NCBI RefSeq assembly: GCF_003473485.1
Contig: NC_053042.1
Span: 31,111,262-31,175,261, forward strand
Direction of reading: 5' to 3'
Origin: Medicago truncatula
Lineage: Eukaryota; Streptophyta; Magnoliopsida; Fabales; Fabaceae
DNA: 64,000 nt
Within the stretch, counting starts at the first letter, position 1; each line of letters begins with the position of its first letter. A program made the translations under genes and the position numbers. Under the pieces are notes generated by a model. That model was not told the origin of the DNA, ran no database searches, and saw only the letters and a list, made by a program, of their open reading frames with translations. Below are positions 10,101 through 22,600 of the stretch, in pieces.

Positions 10101-12639
10101 CTCCCCCTTGGATGTCCATCTCGGATATGCCTCATTAAAACCTTACTAGAGAAAAACCCAGTGGGAAAAAATTCCAGTGAAGGAAAAAGAGTACAACATC
10201 CTTTTGTGTTATAATCTGCCTCGTTAAAAACCTTACCAGGAAAACCCAATGGGATAAAACCATGGTTAAGGGAAAAAGAGTGCAGAACACATCTTTGTCT
10301 CCCCCTCATAAAGACAATTATATATGAGACGAAGAAGTTTAAACAATCTTTTATGCTAGTTACTCAAAATCTTTACTTGACGGTGACTCTGTAGAAATAT
10401 ATGATATATCTCCATACTCTTCTCCAAATTAGCAGCTCTTGTGATATCTTCATATTGAGTTGTTGAAAGAACATCCTTTTAAAATTAGAAAACCACAAGT
10501 TTCTTGTATGTGTGAAATCATAATCCTTAATAAAGAGCATTCTCCACTTCCTTGACGTAGTGCTAACATATTCAAATGATTGGATGATATTGTTGTTTCT
10601 CTAAGATACAAATTGTATGTTTGACTTTGCTGCAATATCTGTATTTACTAATATTGACAAAAAAATACCACGATATATATATAATAAGCAAAATGCGTTC
10701 GTGTCCTCACCTGACCAATTCAAATTGTTCATGATTTTCTTGAGGACATGATCTTTACTCACATCAAGTGACATCATAATCATTCTAGTACATAATCAAT
10801 TAGATATGTCCATAAAAACATTTATATAACAAAATTTAGAATCTCTTCAGGAGTTCTAATATATATACGATTATAACAAATTCATTTCAAATCCTTAAAA
10901 TGGACAAATGATGTCATCTTTCCAATAGATTTGATAGTACGTTTCACTCAAATGAAATCCTTCAAGTAGTTTCATATAATACAAATAAATTGTAGCACAT
11001 TTTCATATAATTTGAGCCTTTCATGTGCTACTGAACTTATTCAAGTATGAAAAAGTTCTTGGATTCACTTCTGGTGAATATGTCTTTTAAAATAAATGGT
11101 AGACATTTACCAATTCACTTCAGGTGAACATATCAAACTCTGTATATATGTAATTTACCATACTAATTCCTTTTTCGCGCGAAAAATCATATATAGTCAT
11201 TTACCTTCACACCTTCAAATGTGCAGACTACAAGTCCAAACAAAGTCTGCTTCATGAAACGAGTTTGATTTCAGTAGAATTGTCTCTTTCCATTCTGTAG
11301 ATATTTTCTTTATCTATAATCTTTAGTTGACTTTAACACATGATCCTCATTATTACTTATCACATAGCGCTATATTATATGCAAAAACACATCAACGTTG
11401 ACTTCATTTCGGTTCCATCTCATTCCATTGAGATCTTGTATTCATGACATAATTTACCAATATTTTATAAGTTTCAGGTACCTGATTAGTTCTTCCGGAA
11501 CTGAAAAATCAATTATGTCAGAAAACTCTTTTAGAGTTTCTATATCCTCGTTTTGGGTTATCTTTCCTTTAAGCTCCTTTTCTTATTCAAAGCCTTTTAT
11601 ATTTGGAACCGATTGATCTATCATGCTTCAGGCATGATGAAGACTCATTTGCAATATTAGATTATCCGATATGGACATCTATTTTGTTTGGAGCATTAGC
11701 AGCTAATAAGATTTGTTTACCTTTGCAAATGAGTTATATCTTGAGGATCAAGAAGAGACAATAATATTTCCTTTCAAATAATTTATTTGAACTTCAGGTT
11801 CACAATTTTTAGCTGCTTACCATCTCCCCCTAATATTGGAAAAACCAAACCATTAATTGATAATCAGCCTACTAGGCTGTAAACAAGTTGGCTCAATACA
11901 ATTAAAGATATATGGAGATTTATATCAAATACATTTTCCCAATATTCTTTCAAGATTTATCAAAATGCATTATATTGGAGCAATTGTGACATACACAACA
12001 CATCCAAAAATTCACTTGGATGAAAAATATCAGGTTGTTAACCTTAAACCAATGATAAATTAAGGGGAGAACTTACATATAGTAATGTGTTGGCTTGATG
12101 CATATCAATATCTCAATATACAAAATTATTGATTTCCAAAATTGAGTCTATAAGGCATGATCTCATAACAAAAACAGAGTATATAAGGTATGTTCTGATA
12201 AGTATCAATCATACAATTAACTTTAGACGTTTAAAGAATGGATCTTCCAGTCCATTTTATTAGCATATGCTTATTCAATATCAATTTCAATTGAAAAATG
12301 ATACTTATCAAATGATTTCTGAAAATTTCAGAAAATAAACTCTTAGTCAAATTTGTTGAGAAAATAATCTCACAAACTTCTGGTTGTGAATATACATGTG
12401 ATCATTTAGTTGATGCATCGATTCAAATCATATAATATCCAAGTGATTCACATGATCAATGTATTAATTTAAATAACACCTTATATAGGTGAGAGACTCA
12501 TTCTTTTAAATTGTCAACTCTATCTGGGAACTATTAACACACAATAGTTACTAGATTGAAGAATCTTCTGGCTCTTCAATATATATCCATTTTTTTTTCC
12601 AAATAATTTATGCATCATAATAGATCCGGGATAACCCAA

Positions 12640-12880
12640 CCGGTCTTGCCATCGATTTGTAAACTTATGGTTTACAATAATATGTGCTTTCATTGCACTA
12701 ATAATATAATATGTAAACTTCAGGTTTATAATAATATTTGATTCATTTGTTCTAATCCATTTGAAATTTGAAACATGATTTGTAAACTTATGGTTTACGA
12801 TATTATGTGCTTCCATTGCACAAATAATATAACATGTAAACTTCAGGTTTACAATAACATGTGCTTCCATTGCACTAATA
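12640..12880. repeat. Internal repeats with GTAAACTTCAGGTTTAC dyads
   Basis: About three diverged copies of a unit containing 'gtaaact(tat/tca)ggttta', 'ataatatgtgct' and 'cattgcac' follow each other. Each unit core is an imperfect inverted repeat (GTAAAC...GTTTAC). The function is unknown. Confidence 0.6.
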
Positions 12881-14425
12881 TAAGTGTATTATAAATAAGA
12901 GACAAAATAAAATTTTCACTACACTTATTTTCTCCAAAGTATATCTCGTAATATAGAGATTTTTAACATTAAAATTTTATGAGAATGCAATCTCAATGTA
13001 TAATGTAACAATAAATTAACTCTTTGGGAGCCTTCAATAATTTATTTATTTTGAAGTGTAATGCTAACATTGATTCCTTGCATCATAAATTATGAAATAT
13101 ACTTTTGGCTGCCCCAAAATGCATGATTGAAACCACTTTATAGTAGAAAATTTAATAACAATAAATTCAACTATCATAATCATGCTATAAATCAAATATT
13201 CAATTTCAAATGAAATATACGAGAGAAAAAATCATGTCAATATTGATTCACTACATGTGAATATAAATATTTACCCATATATTGTATAATCAATATTTCT
13301 CAAAATAATCAAACCTTTGTATAATGTACTACCAAATTGAATCATAAAAGTTGAGATTCATTATTAAAATACAACAAATCTTCCACAAATATATATCATA
13401 ACCAAATATATATCATAACCAATTATATAGCATTTCTTTATTTATTTATTTTATAACTAAATACAAAGTTTATACACAAAAATTATGTGAATCAATTTTA
13501 ATTTCAAACTAGAAATTAAAACGTAGGATATAAATGTTTTGCCAAATAAAAATATATTTTCACAACAAATAAATTCAATTAATCAAATTCAATTCGATGC
13601 TAACAACATATTTGCATTTGTTGTTACAATGATCAAATAACCATACTCAATAATTCAAAACAAATATTTGTATACATGACATTTATGTGCATATCGATAA
13701 TGGATCATAAATAAGTTTAAATCAAAATCCACACAAAAATTTCCCAAATTACATGAAAGCACAACCATAAAAATAAAATATTTATTTGTCATCAAAAGAA
13801 AACACAAATATTGAATAGCACAAATAGATGTACATATCTCCTTATAAGAAACTTCAGTTTTTCGAAAGTATAGAAAATTTTCTACACCGAAAAAAAATAT
13901 TTGGCCTACTATAATTTAGAAAAGAGTCTATATAGTCTATATGAGCCGAAATTCAAGAACTTAAAACATGATAATTTAGTTGCCAAACACAATTTTGGTG
14001 GTTGAGAAATTGAAATTGCCAAAATCGCATGGGATCAAAATTTTCTATCGTGAAGTCAATTTGCTTCTAAAAATAATGACTTTATTCAATTTTTATTTCA
14101 AAACAAAAAAAATTGTGACAATCCACTAAAACAAAATACATGATTATAATTGGTGTCTATCAATCAAATTGACAATTAATCCATAACAAACAAGAGTCAT
14201 AAAGTCAGACAAAAAAACGGAATTAGTTACATTATCTTCTTGAATTAGTTTCTTATTTTGGAAAAGTAAAAATATATAGAATTTAGAAAATAATTTTTGG
14301 ATCAAATTTACAAATAAAAGATAATTGATATAATTTGAATCCTTAATTTTTTGTAAGAAAATAATTAGATCTTTAATTTAATATTATATTTGAAACAAAC
14401 TCAAACGTAAAGATATGTTTCAAAT

Positions 14426-14427
<2 letters not shown>

Positions 14428-14481
<54 letters not shown>
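14428..14481. repeat. (AT)n microsatellite
   Basis: An uninterrupted AT run of about 27 units lies within the interior of the non-coding LTR element. Confidence 0.95.
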
Positions 14482-14485
<4 letters not shown>

Positions 14486-14734
14486 GAAATAATCTACAAT
14501 TAAAGGAAACAATCTCAATCAAATAGAGATTTTTAAAATTAAACCAAAAAGATAAATAATAATTAAATCAAGGGATAATTTCAACTGAATCTTAAATAAA
14601 TAAAACATGGAAATTTGGTGAAAAAAAAATACACACCAATTCACAAAAGAAAATGAGTTTTTTCAAGAACTTTTTCATGAACTACTCACAATCAAATCAT
14701 TTATTTGTGCAATCCATGCATCACTATTGAATTC

Positions 14735-15200
14735 TTCAGGAATTCATGGAGAATAAAATTGGTTGATTTTTAAGTTTTTTGTACGATCCTTCACTATTGA
14801 ATTCTTCAGGAATTCATGGAGGATAAAGATTTGATTTTTAAGTTCTTTAAGAACTATGCAATAAATTTAAACCATAAAATAATTATCCAAGCAATCCTTC
14901 CTTCATAGATTAACGTTTTTGAATTCTTCAGGAATTCAAAGAGAAAATATTAAGTTCTTCAGGAACTACGCTGTTGAATTCTTCAGGAATTCAAAGAGAA
15001 TATATAATATTTAGTTCTTCAAGAACTACAGTTTTGAATTATTCATGAATTCACAGAGAATATTAGTGAGTTCTTCATGAACCACACTTTTGAATTCTTC
15101 CAAAATTCACATAGAGTAATATTGACTTCTTCAGGAACCATATAATAGATCTCTTTGATTTTATAATACGAGATCAATCCTTATGCAATACTTCAGGAAT
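14735..15200. repeat. Array of GAATTCTTCAGGAATTC dyads in the LTR-element leader
   Basis: Repeats of the form GAATTCTTCAGGAATTC or GTTCTTCAGGAAC occur about ten times, including near 14730, 14790, 14920, 14955, 14973 and 15019. Each is a dyad able to form a short RNA hairpin. They lie just downstream of the 5' LTR in the element's own orientation, which is the position of a leader or packaging region. Confidence 0.7.
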
Positions 15201-15401
15201 GCATATGGAATAAATAAACACAATAATATAATACAATTCACATAATAGTGGTTCAATGTATCTCTAAGAAACTGATTCCAATTGATTGAATTATAATAGT
15301 ATAGTCTATAATCATCGATATGAAAATTAAAACTTATTTTCATATAAATAGATTAAAAAGAATTACATACCTCAGTTGGTTAGAGTCTCGTGCTGATAAC
15401 G

Positions 15402-15660
15402 TGTTATGAAACTATTAGAATAAGAAGAACAAGAACAAGATTAGAAGAACAAGAACAAGATTAAAGAGAAGAAGAGAGAATAGAGAGAGAAGAAAGAGGA
15501 TTATATTATTCTCTTGTGATGTATAATTAGGTTACATATGAGCTCTATTTATAGAGAAATACAATGACTTGGGGAGCAAGCACAATATGGCCCAATAAGC
15601 TAACAATATGATCCAATAACCCAATTGTTATATAGACATCCACTTGTAATATTCATAACA
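15402..15660 (-). repeat. 5' LTR (259 bp) of the non-coding element
   Basis: Same termini as the 3' LTR. It carries one additional 20-bp copy of the AGAAGAACAAGAACAAGATT unit at about 15424-15462. The primer-binding region lies just to its left (15383-15401 on the plus strand). Confidence 0.9.
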
Positions 15661-15665
15661 CTCTT

Positions 15666-16672
15666 TTTATATTGTCCAATATTATTCATATTATAGTGAG
15701 ATAGCTCTTATTTTAATGAAATTTAACTATTTTTAATGAATTATTTAAATTATAAAAAGAATAAATAATAAATAATTGGAACAACATTGATATGTAGAAA
15801 AATCACATCCTGGACAAAACCTATTTAACTTGGATCCGCTACTAATTCTATCATATTAAGCACCTGTTTGAAACATTGTTTCATTCACATTTATCGCGTT
15901 CCTAAACAATTTTTACGTGAAAATTTAGACTCTGAAAAAAGTAGCAATGAAGTAGACAGACGTTTAATTGGTTTTTGACGTGAAAACAAACAAGTACAAA
16001 GTGGACAAATATGGATTCACGAATGTGTAGAAAAATCACGCAGTTTCACACTACAATCAATCTCAATCGTTGATTTAAAATTGCAAAGTTCAAATTTCAA
16101 AATTGATTTTCTATAGTAAAACAATCTTAATCGTCGATTGAAAATCAAATGACTTAAATCTGTTAAAGCATCATTCAAATAACTCCTAAAAAAAATACAG
16201 TTTGATTTAACTTATATCAACACTCATATTAATCTAGAATAGTTCCTCAACGTCTCAAGTTCGATGATGTTAATTTAGATAGATTTGATTAACTTCTTCT
16301 TAATTAAAAACTTACTTGTATCAAAACGGTCAAATGCTTACACCGAAAAATGTGATGTATGTAAAAACTTTTGTACAAATTTCTGTATGGAGATGAGTAT
16401 CAAAGAAGTGTTATTAATTCACGTGCAGAGTATGTATCCAAATTCAGACCCCAACGTCATGGGCAGAAAGCTAAGCTAGTCAGTTACGAGTGACGACGAC
16501 TCACTGAGTCAAACTCGTGGACCCCTCTTCTTCCTCAATCCCAATCCCAAATATCTCCTTCTCTCTCTGAAACTCTCTCTCTCCTCCAAAACCCTACTCT
16601 CTCTCCATTTTCAATGCCTCTTCTACCAATTCCTCAATAATTCACCCCCTCTTCTTCAGATTCACCTCCCCC
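15666..16672. other. Intergenic region and probable 5' UTR/promoter of the PHD/GNAT gene
   Basis: No gene is recognised up to about 16480. The stretch at 16490-16670 is less AT-rich and includes CT-rich runs (CTCTCTCTGAAACTCTCTC), common in plant 5' UTRs. It leads directly to the start codon at 16673. I could not choose one TATA box with confidence. Confidence 0.45.
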
Positions 16673-19600
16673 ATGGAAACCGACACATGCAAGAGTAAGA
16701 TTCAGATAAACGGTTACTTCGTTTACACACGCAGAAAGCGTAATCATCACCGCGATTTCGATAACGAAGAACCGAAGAGGCTGAAAATCTATGAAAATGC
16801 GGATGCGGTGAAGAACGACGTCGTTAAATGGACTTCGAAACGGCAACGGCGGCCGTCGTTTAAGGTGAAAGTTGATTCAGGTGAAGATGTTTCAGCTGCT
16901 GCTAAACTCGCTGCTGAGAGTGTTAAGATTGAGAAGAACGAAACGGTTGGTGAGAAGTGGTTGACTATGAAGGAGCTTTTTGATACTGGTTTTCTTGATG
17001 GTGTTCCGGTTGTTTATGTCGGTTGCAAAAAAGAGGTGAAATTTCTTCATTTCATTTTTTTTTAAGTTTTGATTGAAATGTTGATTTTGTACTTATTTAC
17101 TGAGAAATTTAGTTAGTCATTTGAATATGATATGCTTTAATTGAAGCTCTATAGCACCGACACTTCTAATTGAAGATGCGTCTCACTGTCTGACACATGA
17201 CAGTGTCCAACAACAACATACGTGATTACATTGAATTATATCATTTTATGATGTCAACATGTCATTGTTCGTGTTGTCGGTGTTTGTGTTTGTGCTTCGT
17301 ATAATTGAAGTGAATAATATTGTAAATATGATAAAACTAATTTCTATTCATTGCTAATAGATCTTTATATTATGGTAAAGGTTGACAAATGCTTAAGGGC
17401 ACATGTTAGAAATAAAAAAATAGAGATATTGTTTTGAAAATTGTACAAGTAATTTCTTAAAAGTTTAAAGTTTGTTCAAGACAATATTTCTATATTAATT
17501 TCCTTAACATGTGCTATTAGGACACTTGATAGCAAAACCTTCATATTATTATTACCTGATCTAATAGAATATTTGATAGTATTAATTATACTCCTATTTG
17601 ATTAGATAATTATAATGCTCACCTGTGTAGCACTAGCACTTTAGAGTGAAGGCATGTTTGGTGTCTGATACTATTGGTGCCCGACACTGACACATGTCGT
17701 TAAATATGAATTTTTCTAATTTTTAATTTGTTACCAATGTCGACAAGATAGTATGGTATGGATGTTAATGTCTTGGTAAGTGCTTCATAGCTGCGCGCTA
17801 AGTTTAATATTGATGTGATGTGATTGTAGGCTATAAATTCGAGACTGGAGGGCGTGATTGCTGGTGGGGGGATATTGTGCTCATGCTGTCTGTGCAATGG
17901 ACGCAGAGTGAGTTGTCATTGTCATTTTTGTCTTTGGGTTATTATGGTTGTTTAACCATTAGTACCCGCTATCTACCCTAGTGGTTTCGTATTCTTATAT
18001 TCAAGACAACTCTTTATTTTGTTCCTTCTGCTTGTGTAGATTATCCCCCCCTCCACGTTTGAGATTCATGCCTGTAATATATATAAGAGAGCAACACAGT
18101 ATATTTGCTTTGAAAATGGGAAGAGTCTTCTTGAGCTATTGGGAGTATGCAGGGCGGCTCCCTCACATTCTATGGAAGCCACCATTCAAAATTTTCTTTG
18201 TTTACCGCCTGAAGAGAAGTATTTTACTTGCAGGAGCTGCAGAGGTAAGAGCCTTACTTTTCTTATTTGGAGTCGTTTGTGTTTTTCGTTGTCATGTTTG
18301 TCACATGATCATAGTTTTTTTGTTGTAAAACTAAGAACTAAATTTCACAGAACATTTATTTCTTTGTTGACTGTCTTGGACGCTTACTATTATTGTTGTT
18401 TTTATCATTATTATTCCCATAGGGGCTTTCCCTGTTTCAACTGTGAAAAGAGTGGGGCTTATATGCCATTCTTGCGTGGAAGCAAGCAAATCTGAAGACA
18501 GTCCTATTCGTGGAGTTGGCAAAAGAGTCAGGTATTTATTTATTCTGCCGTTGGGTTTAGTAGGTAACTGTTGAGAGTTTGAGTGTGCGTTTGGAGTTCT
18601 AAAGAATTAGCGTATGAAAGGTGACAGTAGAAGAGAACAAACCTATGTACTCAATGTTATTAGGTTTTGGATAATAGTGAGGTGCAATGTCATATTCACT
18701 CTCTGTGGTCTGATGTTTTTGCCCTAATTGTGGCTCCCCTAGTTCTTCGGCTCACGTATGCCAAGTATTTAAAGGCGGTGGTTGGTTTGTGTTTTAGGAG
18801 GGTGTATTGGATTGAGACTTTAAGGGATTTTAAAAGACTTTTTGTTTATAAAAAAGTCTTGTGGTATTCAATCAAAACTTTTATAAAATATAAATAAATC
18901 TTGTGGTATTCAATTAAGACAATCATGATTCTTTTTTCAGCGCAACGAAATCCGTTGGTATTGAATTGAGATTTCTCATTACTTCTAAAATGTCCATTGG
19001 TATTCAAAAATATATAGATTTTAATGGATTCTTTTATAGAGTTGATTTTGTGAGACTTCTTAGTTAAAAATATGAACAAAATACTCATTCAACAATCTCA
19101 CAAAAACTTACTAGACTTTGTGAGACTCTCACAATTATCTTTTTCGTGTTGTCCATTTTCTCATTAACTTCCATGTGCACAGAAAAAAAATCTCGTTTGT
19201 TATTTGTTCTGGGTGTAGAAACCTTCCCCTCCTCTATGCAGTTAGAGCTACCTTCATCGGAATAATGTTGGTTCCTACAATTTCATTCTCGTAAAATTTC
19301 AGCTATTTGTCCAATTTATTAGTTTTACTTCAAGCCTCTATGTATAAAACCATTTTTATTATTTAACACTTAACGTCGTCAAATTTTGTTATATTATTCG
19401 AAAATGAATATAACAGTGTAACACACAGTGTTGAAAAATATAAAAAAAATCTCAACAGAGAATTCTCAACGCAAAAGGATAAAGGAAAATCACAATTGCC
19501 TTCTTATATAAATCCTTTGAAATCTTGATAGTCTTTTATAATCTTATAAAATCTTGTGATATAAATCCTTTGAAATCCAAATTACCAATCTTGATAGTCT

Positions 19601-22600
19601 TTTAAAATCTTAAAAGTCATTAAAATCTTGCATAGTCTTTCAAAATCCACTAGACTTTTTCATGTAAATTTTTTTAAAATCCTAATCCAATAGTGTTCAT
19701 AATGTTTGTGGAGCCAGATGACTGGAAACTTATGCTCGTTATTGAGAACTCCTTTCATCCACATGATGTGAGTTGAGTTTTTGCAATAATCTGTTAATTA
19801 TTGCAACAAATTGCTTTTCAAGGATAGAAGCTAGTTGTTTATCCAACTTGTGCAGATGTTTATCTTATATTTTTTTTACAGATATGGCTACTATCTGACA
19901 TAATCATTACAGGCATTATTATAAAAGAAAATGCAAAAAGTAACTGTTATTGGGAAATAATAGATGAAAATGAATTCCCATTCTAATTGTAAAATGACAG
20001 TTTTTAATTTTCTCTTCTTGAATTGACATGGTTTCACAAAACTGCTGGCTTGCTATTTGACTGGTTGCTAATGTATTGAATTAAGTTGTTTTACTAGAAC
20101 GATTGTTGTAAAATAACTTCTTTTCCTGTCGTTGAAAACATCATTGATTTTCTAAAAACCATGTATTAGCAATGAAAAGTGTTTAAGCCTTTTCCCTTCT
20201 TCTGACTTTCTTTTATGTCATGACTGTATTACAATATTTCAGGACTCCTCGACCATATCTGTTCTCTAGTCCATCTAGTATTTCTGAAACGTGTGTGTCA
20301 TCACAAACTAAGAAACAACAGAAGAAGAGAACAAAGTGGGTTTTATTAACTATTCTATTTATCTTGTATATTATTCAAATTTGTCAAGTTTTTGCATAAC
20401 CAATTTTTCAAGAGGAGTGCTTACATGTTCTCAACTATGTTATTAAGGTCATCAAAACGGCTCAGCATGTCAAAATCTTCCAAGAAGAGTGCTTCTGTGG
20501 CTATTCTTACGCAGAAGAAAAGTTTGTGCAGCATGGAAACAAAGTATGTGGCTTGCATTATTTTTTAGCACCCTTATATAGTTAGGACAACATACCTGTT
20601 AAATTGTTTACAGCCATGTCTCTTTTCCCCTCTTTATTGTAATCAGTTGTTATCACTAGGTCATCAAAAGTGTCAGTCAAGTTGAAGATTGCTCCAATTA
20701 CTTCAAATTCGCAGTGTTCATCTCCACCAAATAAGAGTCAGTTGAGGATCAATAAGAAGTTAGTTCCCTTTCTGCTAATTCATTTGTGTGTGTATATATG
20801 TCTCTATTCTCTTTATCACTCTTCCTCAGCGATAGTAATTATTTGTTCACCCAACATGTTCTTCTTAAGGCATCAGCGATTGCATAAATTAATTTTTGAC
20901 GAAGATGGATTGCCTGATGGAGCTGAAGTAGCTTATTATGCACGTGGACAGGTTGTTTATGTGTGTGTTTTACGTAAAAGTTACTGTGTGTGTATTACTC
21001 TGTTAACTGTTCTGTTCTAATTGACAGAAACGGCTTGAGGGTATCAAAAAGAAATCCGGAATACTTTGTCGATGCTGTAACACCGAGGTAGTTATACTTA
21101 TTACTCTTGTATGTGTATAGGCACACCTCAGGAATTTTTAAGCAGTAGAGATAATGCTTTGAATTTTTAATTGTGCAGATCAGCCCCGCACAGTTTGAGG
21201 TTCATGCAGGGTGGGCTTCTCGCAGGAAGCCGTGAGTTTTCTTTTTGTTCCCTATGCCCTGGGGTTGGGGGGGTCATGGCTGTGTTGGAGGAACTGATAA
21301 TCTTTTTGAATCATTTATTGCTTGTATCTATAAGCTTTCATGACATGAAATGATTTTGAACAGTTATGCATACATCTACACGTCAAATGGGGTGTCTCTC
21401 CATGAGTTGGCATTATTCCTCTCAAAAGATCGCAAATGCACTGCCAAATATAATGATCTTGCATGCATTGTTTGTTGGGATGGTGGAAATTTGTTTCTCT
21501 GTGATGGATGCCCAAGGGCATTTCATAAAGGTAAGATTTAATTTACAAGATTTGACAGACAGTATCTAGTTTCTATTGTGTGTGAAATCATCCTTTTCCA
21601 TATTTATTTGTTCTCTGTTAATTGTAAGTTATGTCATCTGTATTGAAACTCAAAGATATATGATATGAGATGCAACAGTTTCTCATTTCTGTATCCCCTA
21701 GGTAGCGTATAGGAAAAAGCTCCATGACTGTTTAAGGAAACTGAAGAATGAACTAGACGAAAAGTCTGTTTATCTATTTTTTGCCTTCTTCAACATCTTT
21801 TTACCTTCATCGCTGGTTTCCTTATTAGTAGTTATGTGGTCTACTAGGTTTCTTATTTAAATGCATGCAAGTTAGCATAATCTCATTTGTCTGATAAATG
21901 ATTGATCGGTTATTTTTCTAATGGAATTTGTAATCTGACATGCTTTCTGGCTGTTTGAATATAAACTTTCTATAATAGTGTTAGTAAACCTTTTGCTGGC
22001 TAAAGGTATTAAGCTCCAATTTCATATGGAAATAATGAAATTTTTAAGGCTTTGACACCTAAAACTTTATTTCATGATTTACTTAATTGGAAGCAGCAGT
22101 TAGGAATAATATTTGCTCTGTATGATAAATTACAATTAGTCATCTTTTAAGTGAGGGGTAACCTTAGCGTAAATGGTAAAGTTGTTGTCATGTGACTGAA
22201 AGGTCATGGGTTCAAGTCCTGGAAACAGCCTCTTGTGTCAGAAACAGGGTAAGGCTGCGTACAATACACCAAAAATGGTGGGACCCCTTCCCGGACCTTG
22301 CGTATGCGGGAGCTTTAGTGCATTGGGTTGCCCTTTTTTAGTCATCTTCTAAGTGAGCTTAAATGTCTTATGTTTGGAAATGTACAGAATGTGCATCTGT
22401 ATCAAGTACTCCACGACGTGGTCGGTACTGTCCAATCTGTCAACACATGTTCCTTGGAGAAGGATCTGTGGCTCTCAATCCTGATGCTGTGGCAGCTGGA
22501 AGGATTGAAGGAGTTGATCCTATAGAACAGATTGCCAAGAGATGCATTCGCATAGTGAAAGACTTTGAAGCGGAGACTGGTGGATGTGCTTTATGCAGGT

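Larger units (their letters stand above)
9862..15660 (-). mobile_element. Complete non-coding (LARD-like, copia-related) LTR retroelement
   Basis: Two LTRs (9862-10100 and 15402-15660) start TGTTATGAA and end TTCATAACA. They are flanked by the 5-bp target duplication CTCTT at 9857-9861 and 15661-15665. A polypurine tract (AAGGGGGAG on the minus strand) abuts the left LTR, so the element reads right to left. The candidate primer-binding region next to the right LTR reads TTATCAGCACGAGAC. The 5.3-kb interior has no gag, protease, RT, RNase H or integrase that I can see. It holds repeats based on TTCAGGAATTC and GTAAACTTCAGGTTTAC. The LTRs differ by about one substitution and one 20-bp tandem unit, so insertion is recent. 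Movement must depend on proteins from another element. The terminal and leader sequence resembles copia elements I know of, but that assignment is inference. Confidence 0.85.

Noticed and set aside
12640..12880. CRISPR-like array
   Set aside because: The repeats are diverged and unevenly spaced, and the source is eukaryotic nuclear DNA.
9862..15660. Possibility of a gene with long introns in the 5.8-kb interior
   Set aside because: It is bounded by matching LTRs and a 5-bp target duplication, and no exon-like conserved peptide was found.
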